Shown here piece by piece: positions 35,587 to 43,016 of a stretch of 64,000 nt of DNA. The notes under the pieces are model-generated. The model was not told where the DNA came from, made no database searches, and saw nothing but the letters and a program-made list of their open reading frames with translations. How positions within the stretch are numbered: position 1 is the stretch's first letter; each line of letters opens with the position of its first letter. Source of the DNA: Cycloclasticus sp. symbiont of Bathymodiolus heckerae (GTDB lineage Bacteria; Pseudomonadota; Gammaproteobacteria; Methylococcales; Cycloclasticaceae); assembly GCA_002101235.1 (NCBI GenBank), contig LWTL01000113.1:1-64000 (forward strand). The letters run 5' to 3'. The position numbers and the translations under genes are program-made.

Positions 35587-37291
35587 TCACTCCTGCGCTA
35601 TTTAACTTAATCGCTATGCCACGGAAAAAACCATAGAAAGCAACCAATAATAGAAACAGAACTGCAGCCAGCGCCCCTAAAACAATGACAAGAAGAACAT
35701 CTTTATAATTATCTATCCGTCGGTCACCAACGTCATCAAAAAAGCCAAACGCATCCGATAATGTCCAAGAAGGAATCTCACGATTATAATATTCAGGTGT
35801 AAAGTAAGGCGTTAGGTTCACACCTTGCCCGCTAGGCATTGCATCTTTATTTAAGTATTTTCGATAGACAATTTGAGAGACATTTCCACCTGGCGCCATG
35901 CCATCTGTAGTAATAGCCCGCTCTGCATGGTCATGCATTAGCCACATACCCGCGCCATAACTATGTAAGCCATCGTCTTTTGTGTATAAATCTAAATCTA
36001 TACGCTGTGCTGCAGTAACTGAATAAACATCACGTGTTATCTGCGCCAGTGGATTCACATCCACACCATCATAAGCAGTAATCGTTGCCTTGTGCCCATG
36101 TGTATGCAAAGACAACGTATCTGGCATGCCATTTAATATGCGTAGTTTCGTGTGCTGATTCGGCTCAACTGTAATCAAAGATTCTCTTAATGTATAAGGG
36201 AATGAACGTCCATTAAGCATAAAGTAATCATCTGTCCCATCTGTAATATCATATAAACGATTCATGCTTTTTGCCAATTGACGTACATCATTTGACTCTT
36301 GAATCATGTCACTTAGGTCAGTATCTATCGCTTGATAATGTAAGTCATATTCTTGCGCATAGTCTTCAAGAACCGCTACAGAGGGTTTTCTTACCTTACC
36401 AGCGCCTACGTTAAATGTTTGCACCCAGTTATTAGGTTTGTTTTCTTCAACAATAAAGAAGCCTTGTAAGCCCATCATCATATGTACTTGTACTTGCACA
36501 TGGCAGTGATACAGCATCGTGCCAGCGTGACGCGGCTTAATCTTATAGATGTGTTGCTCACCCGGCATCGTCATTTCTTCACTGGTCTGAGGGACGCCAT
36601 CATTATTCTCAAAAGAATGATCAACCCCGTGTAGATGTATCGTGTGTGGGAAATAATGCGTATTTTCTAAAATCAACGTAACGTTATCGCCGGCCTCTAC
36701 ACGAATAGGTGCTGAAGGTAGCCTCAATAGGTGATTAGCATTTAAATCATCCCTATTTACCGTCGACATTCCACGACTCTTTGGCGCAAAAACCCACGCC
36801 CCAGGTTTAATTCCCGGCGCTATTTCAAAACCTGGAACAAGCTCTGAACTATCAGGTGAACGACCGTTAAGCTCAACAACCTCAATTCGAATGATAATAT
36901 CATCTGGGTCCCCATCACCATCTCTATCATTAGTCTTTATAACCGCATCATCGGACAATTGAGTTCGCATTAATACTGGCATGATGACATTATTAGTTCC
37001 CCTAACAAAAGCGGCAACTTCATAAGGGTTATCAGGGTTACAAGCATCTGATGCTTGTATATTCACCCCACCAATTGTGTATGCCTTTCGCCACTCTGGG
37101 TAATCCTCGTCACAAATAATTGCCGGAGGTATTTCAGGCTTAGGTTTTGAGTTAGGAGCCGCCTGATAAGCCGGCATACCTGTATATTCAAAAAACCTCG
37201 CGTAAACTAAAGAAGGATCATAAAGAAAAAGCGCAACAGTACTCAGTACCATTGCGCTTATAACTAATCCAATAACAGGAATTTTTTTCAT
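35576..37291 (-). CDS. Two-domain multicopper oxidase, membrane-anchored
   Basis: 571 residues. N-terminal anchor at about 5-24 and a C-terminal transmembrane helix at about 531-556. The four histidine-pair motifs of the trinuclear centre are present: H219-L-H221-G, H262-C-H264, H396-T-H398-G-H400 and H453-D-H455. The only type 1 site is in the first domain (C263, H270, M271-273); the second domain has no cysteine at the matching place. This resembles the type C two-domain group that includes the Nitrosomonas blue copper oxidase. Residues 122-131 form a D-R-D-G-D-G-D calcium-type loop inserted before the first cupredoxin. Substrate unknown: O2 reductant, Cu(I) or nitrite. Confidence 0.9.
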   Translation of the reverse strand: MKKIPVIGLVISAMVLSTVALFLYDPSLVYARFFEYTGMPAYQAAPNSKPKPEIPPAIICDEDYPEWRKAYTIGGVNIQASDACNPDNPYEVAAFVRGTNNVIMPVLMRTQLSDDAVIKTNDRDGDGDPDDIIIRIEVVELNGRSPDSSELVPGFEIAPGIKPGAWVFAPKSRGMSTVNRDDLNANHLLRLPSAPIRVEAGDNVTLILENTHYFPHTIHLHGVDHSFENNDGVPQTSEEMTMPGEQHIYKIKPRHAGTMLYHCHVQVQVHMMMGLQGFFIVEENKPNNWVQTFNVGAGKVRKPSVAVLEDYAQEYDLHYQAIDTDLSDMIQESNDVRQLAKSMNRLYDITDGTDDYFMLNGRSFPYTLRESLITVEPNQHTKLRILNGMPDTLSLHTHGHKATITAYDGVDVNPLAQITRDVYSVTAAQRIDLDLYTKDDGLHSYGAGMWLMHDHAERAITTDGMAPGGNVSQIVYRKYLNKDAMPSGQGVNLTPYFTPEYYNREIPSWTLSDAFGFFDDVGDRRIDNYKDVLLVIVLGALAAVLFLLLVAFYGFFRGIAIKLNSAGVNDE

Positions 37292-37306
37292 TTCTAAATA
37301 GAATTT

Positions 37307-37900
37307 TTAGTCTTGCTTCTCATTAAATGCAACTGGTTTTCTACGTAAAAACCAAACCATCACAATAACCACCACAAAAAAGAAAGCGATAGGGATCTTC
37401 AATGCTTCAGGAATGCCTTTAGGAGGGTAACCAACTGAAAAAGGGAACCTTGAAATAAATTTTTCATTCTCGCCTTCTACAATCACATAACCAACGAAAT
37501 GACCTTTCTCTGTAAAGTTTTGGCTCACGGTCATTGTGCCAGTTGGGTATTCTTTCGCTGGTATTTCAAAAAATGGTGTCTGAGCTAATTCGGCATCATT
37601 AACTACTCCATCTTCAGCAGTACCTAACGCAGCTTCCGTCGCTTTAATAACTCTAAAGTTAACAGTCATATCACGTAACTTTCTATCAATGAAGTCTAAA
37701 ACAATAATAGATTTACCTATCGTAGGCATGTCGTCACAAAACTGTTTAGAATCATTATTTTCTGGCTGATAGCCTGAAAAGTTCATGACATAAGGACCTA
37801 CGCGTAATTTACACTCATTGCCCTCATTCATAACGCCACCATGGCCCCATGAAACTGTACTTACTAGAACTAACAACAATGCATTTATACCTTTAAACAT
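37307..37900 (-). CDS. Membrane-anchored periplasmic protein next to monooxygenase (PmoD-like position)
   Basis: 197 residues from the ATG at 37900, chosen because GGAGAAG lies 4-10 bases upstream and it gives a clean signal peptide; earlier in-frame starts lack this. Cleavage after S-W-G would leave H20-G-G as the mature N-terminus. Two cysteines (C30, C55) could form a disulfide, with several methionines (M24, M39, M58, M78). One transmembrane helix at about 172-192 is followed by R-R-K. Layout and position recall PmoD/AmoD copper-site proteins, but I do not recognise their motifs, so homology is not claimed. First gene of the accessory operon behind its own candidate promoter. Confidence 0.75.
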   Translation of the reverse strand: MFKGINALLLVLVSTVSWGHGGVMNEGNECKLRVGPYVMNFSGYQPENNDSKQFCDDMPTIGKSIIVLDFIDRKLRDMTVNFRVIKATEAALGTAEDGVVNDAELAQTPFFEIPAKEYPTGTMTVSQNFTEKGHFVGYVIVEGENEKFISRFPFSVGYPPKGIPEALKIPIAFFFVVVIVMVWFLRRKPVAFNEKQD

Positions 37901-37942
37901 TTTCTTCTCCATTATTTGTAGCATTTAAAAACAATCTGACAG

Positions 37943-37969
37943 ATTATAAATGATTTAGTTCGTCTTCAA
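37943..37969 (-). promoter_or_regulatory. Candidate promoter of the accessory operon
   Basis: On the minus strand TTGAAG (37964-37969) and a perfect TATAAT (37943-37948) are 15 bases apart, a little short. They lie just behind the pmoB terminator and about 42 bases before the ATG at 37900. Confidence 0.5.
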
Positions 37970-37981
37970 TTAATAATATGC

Positions 37982-38010
37982 AAAAAAAAGCCCCGCTTAG
38001 CGGGGCTTTT
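37982..38010. terminator. Intrinsic terminator after pmoB
   Basis: A perfect 8 bp stem AGCCCCGC-TTA-GCGGGGCT, with eight A residues on its left (U-tract for the minus-strand pmoB transcript) and four T residues on its right. Confidence 0.92.
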
Positions 38011-38031
38011 CTGACTTACATCAAGCTACCT

Positions 38032-39267
38032 TTAGATAAATACAGGTAGTAATGGTCCACCAATAGCAACTACTGAACGTGTACCTTCTTCATCAAAGAA
38101 GAACACTAATCCACCAAAGCGACTGTCTGGATCATAGATCAATTTAGCTAAACGGTAAGTTTCCCAAGCAGCATCAGTACATGAAACTTTAAGAAGCTTT
38201 GTTTCGCCAGGCATAACCGCACCACCTTCATATTTCAGACCATTAACAGCCACTGGATCATGGCTATCTGCAGGCTCTGCAACAGAAACTTCAGGGTTCA
38301 TCCAACGAATGTTAGCAGCTGTGTACTCACCAATTCTAATAGGTGAGTTCGTGTTGTTCGTTACTTTAAGAGTGAACTCTAAAGAACGACCAGGAACACG
38401 GTACTTCGCATCAACCATTTCAGCATTCACACCACGAGCAGCATCAGGTAATGCTGGTATCGAGACTTGTCCGCTTTGTAGTGGAATTGTCACAGGGTAC
38501 TGTTTATGCGCATCGTAATAACTCCACACAACAACAACCATAGTACCAATCAACATTACTAAACCAAGAGTACGTTGGAATGGAGTAACCATGTCATCCG
38601 CATCTTCACCCAATAATTTCACTGTTTTGTAACGTGGAATTAAGATAGGGCCTTGGAAGATCCAATATAACAACCATGCTGCGGCAATAACACCCCAGAA
38701 CACGTGCCATTTAATAGCATTTGCTAAACCATAAGTTTCAAGATCAATTGTTTCACCCGTTAGTGTTGTCACTTCGTTTGTGAAATCTGATTGATTACCT
38801 GTTACTTCAACCCAACGTCCAGGACCAATTAATGGACCCGCTTCAGACACATTCATTAATGCATGCATATGAACTCGAGCTGGACGACGCGCTTTAAGAA
38901 TAACCTTAAATTCGTACGTTGCGCCAATATCGAAGCTTGTTGAGTTAGTACCACTAACACCATTAATATAAGAAGCTTTTCTTACAAAAACAGGGCCTGG
39001 AATACCAATGTTTAAGAATGCTAGATCTGGCTTAGCAATGTTTTGTGGCCAATCATAAAACCAGTAAAACTTACCAGTCATGACCAACTCTTCATTAACC
39101 TTAAGCTTCACTGTCGATACTTCAACGTCATACCATAATAAAGTACGCATTCTTAGGTAAGCAGCCTGTGACTTCTCACCGTGCGCCATTGCTGGCGCAG
39201 CATACAATGCTATACAAGCCGATGCTACTGCAACGAGTATGGCGATTGCTTTTTTAATATTTAACAT
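38032..39267 (-). CDS. pmoB: Copper membrane monooxygenase subunit B
   Basis: 411 residues from the ATG at 39267, which has GAGGAAA at the right distance; a TTG 12 bases upstream is less likely. The signal peptide ends A-M-A, making H29 the mature N-terminus. CuB ligands H29, H133 and H135 (H-M-H) have the same spacing as H33, H137 and H139 of Methylococcus. The second site of that enzyme (H48, H72, Q404) is replaced by L44, Y68 and A401. Two transmembrane helices (about 190-210 and 235-255) separate two cupredoxin domains. Subunit of a pMMO/AMO-family enzyme that hydroxylates methane, ammonia or short alkanes in the membrane. Confidence 0.96.
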   Translation of the reverse strand: MLNIKKAIAILVAVASACIALYAAPAMAHGEKSQAAYLRMRTLLWYDVEVSTVKLKVNEELVMTGKFYWFYDWPQNIAKPDLAFLNIGIPGPVFVRKASYINGVSGTNSTSFDIGATYEFKVILKARRPARVHMHALMNVSEAGPLIGPGRWVEVTGNQSDFTNEVTTLTGETIDLETYGLANAIKWHVFWGVIAAAWLLYWIFQGPILIPRYKTVKLLGEDADDMVTPFQRTLGLVMLIGTMVVVVWSYYDAHKQYPVTIPLQSGQVSIPALPDAARGVNAEMVDAKYRVPGRSLEFTLKVTNNTNSPIRIGEYTAANIRWMNPEVSVAEPADSHDPVAVNGLKYEGGAVMPGETKLLKVSCTDAAWETYRLAKLIYDPDSRFGGLVFFFDEEGTRSVVAIGGPLLPVFI

Positions 39268-39358
39268 ATGTTTCCTCAATCTTTAAAATTATATATGTGT
39301 GAGTCTTTAATTTATTTCATTTTGCCAAACTTAATTATTTTAGCAAAAAGATATAAAT

Positions 39359-40102
39359 CTATAGACGTTTCACCCATGTTGTTCTTGACAATACTTTACC
39401 AAAACCAAGCCAGATGAAATACATGAACACTGAAATAAACCCTGCGAAGAAAGCCGATACTGGCGTTACATCTTCACCGAATGTACGTAATGTACCTTCT
39501 TCAATAATACGGATATATTCTGGTGTACCTGTTCTTACATAGTTATAACCAATTAAATCGGCAACTGACATCATTACGCCATTGTTTTCAATAGGAACAT
39601 GGAATGGTGCAATAAGAGCCCAGTTAGCAGGGTAAAAGATAACACCCCAAACCATTGAACCGATAATACCGGTAACAGTTAAACTACGGCTAATAAGAAG
39701 AATTGCATCTAAAATAAGCGCCATTGGGATAATCTCAGCAGGAACAACCATGTTAAGAGGGAAGTAAGCCCAACCAACAAAGTTAATAACTCTATTCATC
39801 CATTCGCCAATCAATAGGCCTGCACAACATAGCGTCGCACCAAATGGTAGTCTGAAGTTTGTCCATAGCAAATAATGCAAGGCTGCTGGGAAGAATATTA
39901 ATGTAATTGGTGTAACTGTTACCCACCAACGTCTATCTTTCCAATCAATCCAAAAATCCCAATCTCCACCCGTTAACATAAAGTGAATGTGGAATGCTCC
40001 AATTAATACTAAAACTACGATTGGTATAACGATCCAATCAAAAGCTTTATAAACCCGATGCTGTTGCTCAGCAGTGGTAATAGCAGATTGTACTGCGCTC
40101 AT
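39359..40102 (-). CDS. pmoA: Copper membrane monooxygenase subunit A
   Basis: 247 residues, about seven transmembrane helices. It has the family's diagnostic G-D-W-D-F-W at 46-51, D-W-K-D-R-R-W-W just after it, L-P-F-G-A-T near 86-91, N-F-V-G-W-A-Y-F-P-L-N near 107-117 and the late P-E-Y-I-R-I-I-E-x-G-T-L-R-T-F-G. It reads as a member of the PmoA/AmoA/hydrocarbon-monooxygenase superfamily; which branch needs a tree. Strong AGGAGG ribosome-binding site. 91 bases separate it from pmoB, and a 290-base gap with a terminator separates it from pmoC. Confidence 0.97.
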   Translation of the reverse strand: MSAVQSAITTAEQQHRVYKAFDWIVIPIVVLVLIGAFHIHFMLTGGDWDFWIDWKDRRWWVTVTPITLIFFPAALHYLLWTNFRLPFGATLCCAGLLIGEWMNRVINFVGWAYFPLNMVVPAEIIPMALILDAILLISRSLTVTGIIGSMVWGVIFYPANWALIAPFHVPIENNGVMMSVADLIGYNYVRTGTPEYIRIIEEGTLRTFGEDVTPVSAFFAGFISVFMYFIWLGFGKVLSRTTWVKRL

Positions 40103-40154
40103 CTCGACCTCCTAATTATTATAAAAAATTATTTCTTTACCGCTCATGCCTCTT

Positions 40155-40176
40155 TACCAAGCATTTTGCTTCGGTA
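40155..40176 (-). other. Hairpin in pmoA leader
   Basis: On the minus strand ACCGAAGCA-AAA-TGCTTGGT forms a stem with one bulged G right after the candidate -10, so the pmoA transcript would begin with a hairpin that could stabilise the mRNA. Confidence 0.4.
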
Positions 40177-40205
40177 ATATTAAACTTATGCGCCCAACAA
40201 AGCAA
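40177..40205 (-). promoter_or_regulatory. Candidate promoter of pmoAB
   Basis: Minus-strand TTGCTT (40200-40205) and TAATAT (40177-40182) with a 17-base spacer, about 75 bases before the pmoA ATG and downstream of the pmoC terminator. Moderate matches to sigma-70. Confidence 0.45.
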
Positions 40206-40341
40206 CACTTGCTTGCGTCATTTTGTCGCACTATCAACTGCCCCTTAAGCTTAATGGCATAAATTAAATATCTACCGCTAACCCTAGTAAAACCCTTGCA
40301 TGGAAAAGAACTCTAAAACACTGCATATAAAATTTCAACGC

Positions 40342-40370
40342 AAAAAAAAGGGTGCCTAAGCACCCTTTTT
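40342..40370. terminator. Terminator between pmoC and pmoA
   Basis: Stem AAAGGGTGC-CTAA-GCACCCTTT with A residues on the left and T residues on the right, symmetric and able to act on both strands. It lies 22 bases after the pmoC stop, so pmoC would be made in excess over pmoAB unless read-through occurs. Confidence 0.9.
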
Positions 40371-40392
40371 AGTACAACTAAGTAACTAAAGA

Positions 40393-41169
40393 TTAGTCAT
40401 TCATATCTTCTGTTACTAACACTTCGCCTTCGATTTTAGTTAACTGAATCATACGTAAGATGATTTGAATTAACAGTCCGCCTAATGCTAGTGCTGACCA
40501 GCCAAGAACCACAAAACCCCAATGTAAAGGTGCAGTAAATAACTCTTCCATAAACCAGAAAGTGTGACCCCATTCGTTCAAGCCAACATTTGGAAGAATC
40601 ATGAAAGGACCAACAACAGCGATAACAAACGGCATTGAGATGTTTTCTGCATACTGAGGTAAACGAGTACGAGCATACAAGAATGAAGCAACACCGATTA
40701 AGATGTAAGCAGGCATTGTACCGTAGAACAATACGATGTGACTTGGTGTAAAGTCAGTATCACGTACTGTTACTTGGTGCCAAGATGCATCTTGCTCTGC
40801 GAAGAAGCTAGCAGCCCAATATACGATAAACACATATGCAAACAACCATGCAAGTAATGTAAAGAAGCGTTTAAGTTCTTCTTGTGGTGAAATATTAAAT
40901 ACGTCTTTATCACGTGTTTTTAAAATCCAACCCCAAAGAACAGCACCAATTACAAACTCAGCAATCCACTGCGCATATAAAAGGTTCATCCAATAAACCT
41001 GAAATTCAGGCTCAAAAGAATCCATGCCTTTATCCCAAGCAAATAATTGCTGGTAAATTCGCCATGCTGTCATTACTGCCAAAATACTTAAAGTGATGAT
41101 TGTAATTCTCTTCCAGCCAACTAGGCCTTTGGATATATCACCACCCATTTCTACTGAAGGTGTACTCAT
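40393..41169 (-). CDS. pmoC: Copper membrane monooxygenase subunit C
   Basis: 258 residues, about six transmembrane helices. Metal ligands of the CuC site are D127, H131 and H144 (spacing 4 and 13, as D156, H160, H173 in Methylococcus). Those of the CuD site are N198, H202 and H216 (as N227, H231, H245). W-H-Q-V-T-V-R-D-T-D-F-T-P-S-H is the recognisable core. Full length, slightly short at the N-terminus relative to methanotroph PmoC. AGAGGAAA ribosome-binding site 8 bases before the ATG. First gene of the cluster, followed by a terminator. Confidence 0.97.
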   Translation of the reverse strand: MSTPSVEMGGDISKGLVGWKRITIITLSILAVMTAWRIYQQLFAWDKGMDSFEPEFQVYWMNLLYAQWIAEFVIGAVLWGWILKTRDKDVFNISPQEELKRFFTLLAWLFAYVFIVYWAASFFAEQDASWHQVTVRDTDFTPSHIVLFYGTMPAYILIGVASFLYARTRLPQYAENISMPFVIAVVGPFMILPNVGLNEWGHTFWFMEELFTAPLHWGFVVLGWSALALGGLLIQIILRMIQLTKIEGEVLVTEDMND

Positions 41170-41201
41170 AATATTTTCCTCTTATTATTTAATTAAAATT
41201 A

Positions 41202-41219
41202 ACTTTTTTGCAAAAAAGT
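41202..41219. promoter_or_regulatory. 18-bp perfect palindrome in pmoC leader
   Basis: ACTTTTTTGCAAAAAAGT is its own reverse complement. It ends 33 bases before the pmoC ATG, downstream of the candidate promoter. With no loop it is an unlikely terminator and a plausible binding site for a dimeric regulator. The role is inferred from symmetry and place only. Confidence 0.45.
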
Positions 41220-41237
41220 GTTGTTTCCAACGAGTCG

Positions 41238-41267
41238 ATGATAACACCATTGCGTCGGATTCAACAA
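41238..41267 (-). promoter_or_regulatory. Candidate promoter of pmoC
   Basis: Minus-strand TTGTTG (41262-41267) and TATCAT (41238-41243), spacer 18. The -10 is a 5 of 6 match; the -35 is weak. Confidence 0.35.
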
Positions 41268-41594
41268 GCCCCGCTTGCTTTTAACAGCTCACTGAGCTTG
41301 CTAGATTAGTCACATCTGTTTCTATATAGTTCATTTTTTATAATCCTATTTTTAAGCAATACTTAATATATGTATTCTTTTTTGTTATAAGCGGTTTCTT
41401 CACCACTTGTACAACCATCCTCAAACACCTTGTTCTAATTGATGTTTTTCACTTTCATGTCGCTAATTTTCACTTCATTATTCCGACTATCAGTGTTTTT
41501 TAAATTTGCTTCTTCTTTAAAATGCATAGCTACCCCACCAAAATAAATTTATTTACGCCACCTAATATACGTAAATTCTACTAATCTATACTTT

Positions 41595-43016
41595 ATGTAT
41601 AGAATGACTTTCCTTAATTTAGCGCTCGCTATTCTTTTTTCTTGTTTTTTAGCAAGTTGCTCGAAGCCTCCTTCAGCCCTTGAAAAAGTTCTTCTTCGCA
41701 ACGAGCTAGTTGTCCTAACTCGGATTGATCCTACTACATATATTACCGATGAGTTTGGCGCACACGGGTTTGAGTATGAACTGGCATCTTTATTTGCTAA
41801 GCACCTAGGCGTAGGCATTCGTTTTACTCTTCCCGAACAGTTTCATCATCTTTTGCAAATAACGGACGGTCATGAAGCCGATTTTTCTGCAGCAGGGTTA
41901 ACTGTAACGCCAGAACGCGAACAAACCTTACGTTTCACACAACCATATTATGCCGTCACTCAACAGTTAATTTACCACTATAGAACCCGTCGACCCAAAA
42001 CAATACAACGCCTCAATGATTCTTTTTTTGAAGTACTTGCTGGCACAAGTCACGCTGAAAACCTTCGACAACTTAAAAAAAAATCTCCTGAATTAAGCTG
42101 GGTTGAAAGCTATGACACGAATGTTTCTGAATTACTCTCAATGGTGAACGACAACTTACTTGATTACACGATTGCCGACTCAAACCAATTCCAGATGGCT
42201 CGAAGTCAGTTTCCACAATTGAACGCAGCATTCGATATTTCCAAACCGGAACACATCGCATGGGCATTCCCTAAAAGCATTGATAGCAGCTTGTATGATG
42301 AAGCTGTAAAGTTTCTTTCTATACTTAAAGAGGCAGGCACTCTTGAACAACTCCAAGATAAACACTTTGGTTATTCTAAACACCTAAATTACGTTAGCAT
42401 CTGCACTTTCAGGCAACACGCACAAACTCGGTTACCACAGCTTCGTGAGTTTTTTCACTTATCCGCTAAGAAATATAACATTGACTGGAAGCTTCTTGCT
42501 GCTGTTGCATACCAAGAATCTCACTGGAACAAGCACGCCGTATCACCGACCGGAGTCCGCGGTATTATGATGCTAACGCGTGCAACAGCCAAACAAATGA
42601 AAGTCGCGGATCGACTTGACCCTGTTCAAAGTATTGATGGTGGTGCGCATTACTTAAAAACTCGTACATACAAAATACCTAAAAGAATAGCTGAGCCTGA
42701 CAGGACCTGGATGGCGCTTGCTTCTTATAATATAGGCTTGGGTCATCTGGAAGATGCTCGCGTTATAACCCAGACTCAAGGCGCCGATCCTGATAAATGG
42801 ATTGACGTTAAACAGCGGCTTCCTCTTCTCAGCCAAAGAAAGTGGTATAAAAAAACCAAATACGGCTACGCTCGCGGGAAAGAGCCAGTGACATATGTAG
42901 AAAACATCCGCCAGTACGTAAAAATGCTAGGCCAGCTAGAACCATCTACAGATAACTCTAAACCTATCGACATAAATGGCTACCATGCCTTAGAGATTTC
43001 GCCACACGCTCTATAA
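41595..43016 (+). CDS. mltF: Membrane-bound lytic murein transglycosylase F
   Basis: 473 residues. Lipoprotein signal with lipobox L-A-S-C (C22). Residues about 35-262 are a periplasmic solute-binding-type (SBP_bac_3) regulatory domain, and about 290-420 are the SLT lysozyme-like domain with catalytic E308 in Y-Q-E-S-H-W and the G-V-R-G-I-M-M-L motif (normally G-x-x-G-x-M-Q/M-L). It cleaves peptidoglycan glycan strands to 1,6-anhydro products at the outer membrane inner face. The N-terminus could start at the ATG 9 bases later; no strong ribosome-binding site for either. Converges on the next gene with a 6-base overlap. Confidence 0.94.
   Translation: MYRMTFLNLALAILFSCFLASCSKPPSALEKVLLRNELVVLTRIDPTTYITDEFGAHGFEYELASLFAKHLGVGIRFTLPEQFHHLLQITDGHEADFSAAGLTVTPEREQTLRFTQPYYAVTQQLIYHYRTRRPKTIQRLNDSFFEVLAGTSHAENLRQLKKKSPELSWVESYDTNVSELLSMVNDNLLDYTIADSNQFQMARSQFPQLNAAFDISKPEHIAWAFPKSIDSSLYDEAVKFLSILKEAGTLEQLQDKHFGYSKHLNYVSICTFRQHAQTRLPQLREFFHLSAKKYNIDWKLLAAVAYQESHWNKHAVSPTGVRGIMMLTRATAKQMKVADRLDPVQSIDGGAHYLKTRTYKIPKRIAEPDRTWMALASYNIGLGHLEDARVITQTQGADPDKWIDVKQRLPLLSQRKWYKKTKYGYARGKEPVTYVENIRQYVKMLGQLEPSTDNSKPIDINGYHALEISPHAL

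Larger units (their letters stand above)
41170..41594. other. Divergent control region, pmoC and mltF
   Basis: No gene is seen. It must contain the pmoC promoter (minus) and the mltF promoter (plus). It is AT-rich, with a perfect palindrome at 41202-41219 and a candidate pmoC promoter at 41238-41267. The part from 41330 to 41594 holds only AT-rich sequence with several weak -10-like hexamers. Confidence 0.5.

Noticed and set aside
38032-41169. Assignment as ammonia monooxygenase (amoCAB)
   Set aside because: No hydroxylamine oxidoreductase or cytochrome genes in view. The family alone does not set the substrate, so only a pmo-type name is used.
41549-41818. Minus-strand open frame across the start of mltF
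   Set aside because: Antisense to the clear lipoprotein signal and binding domain of mltF, with no family features.
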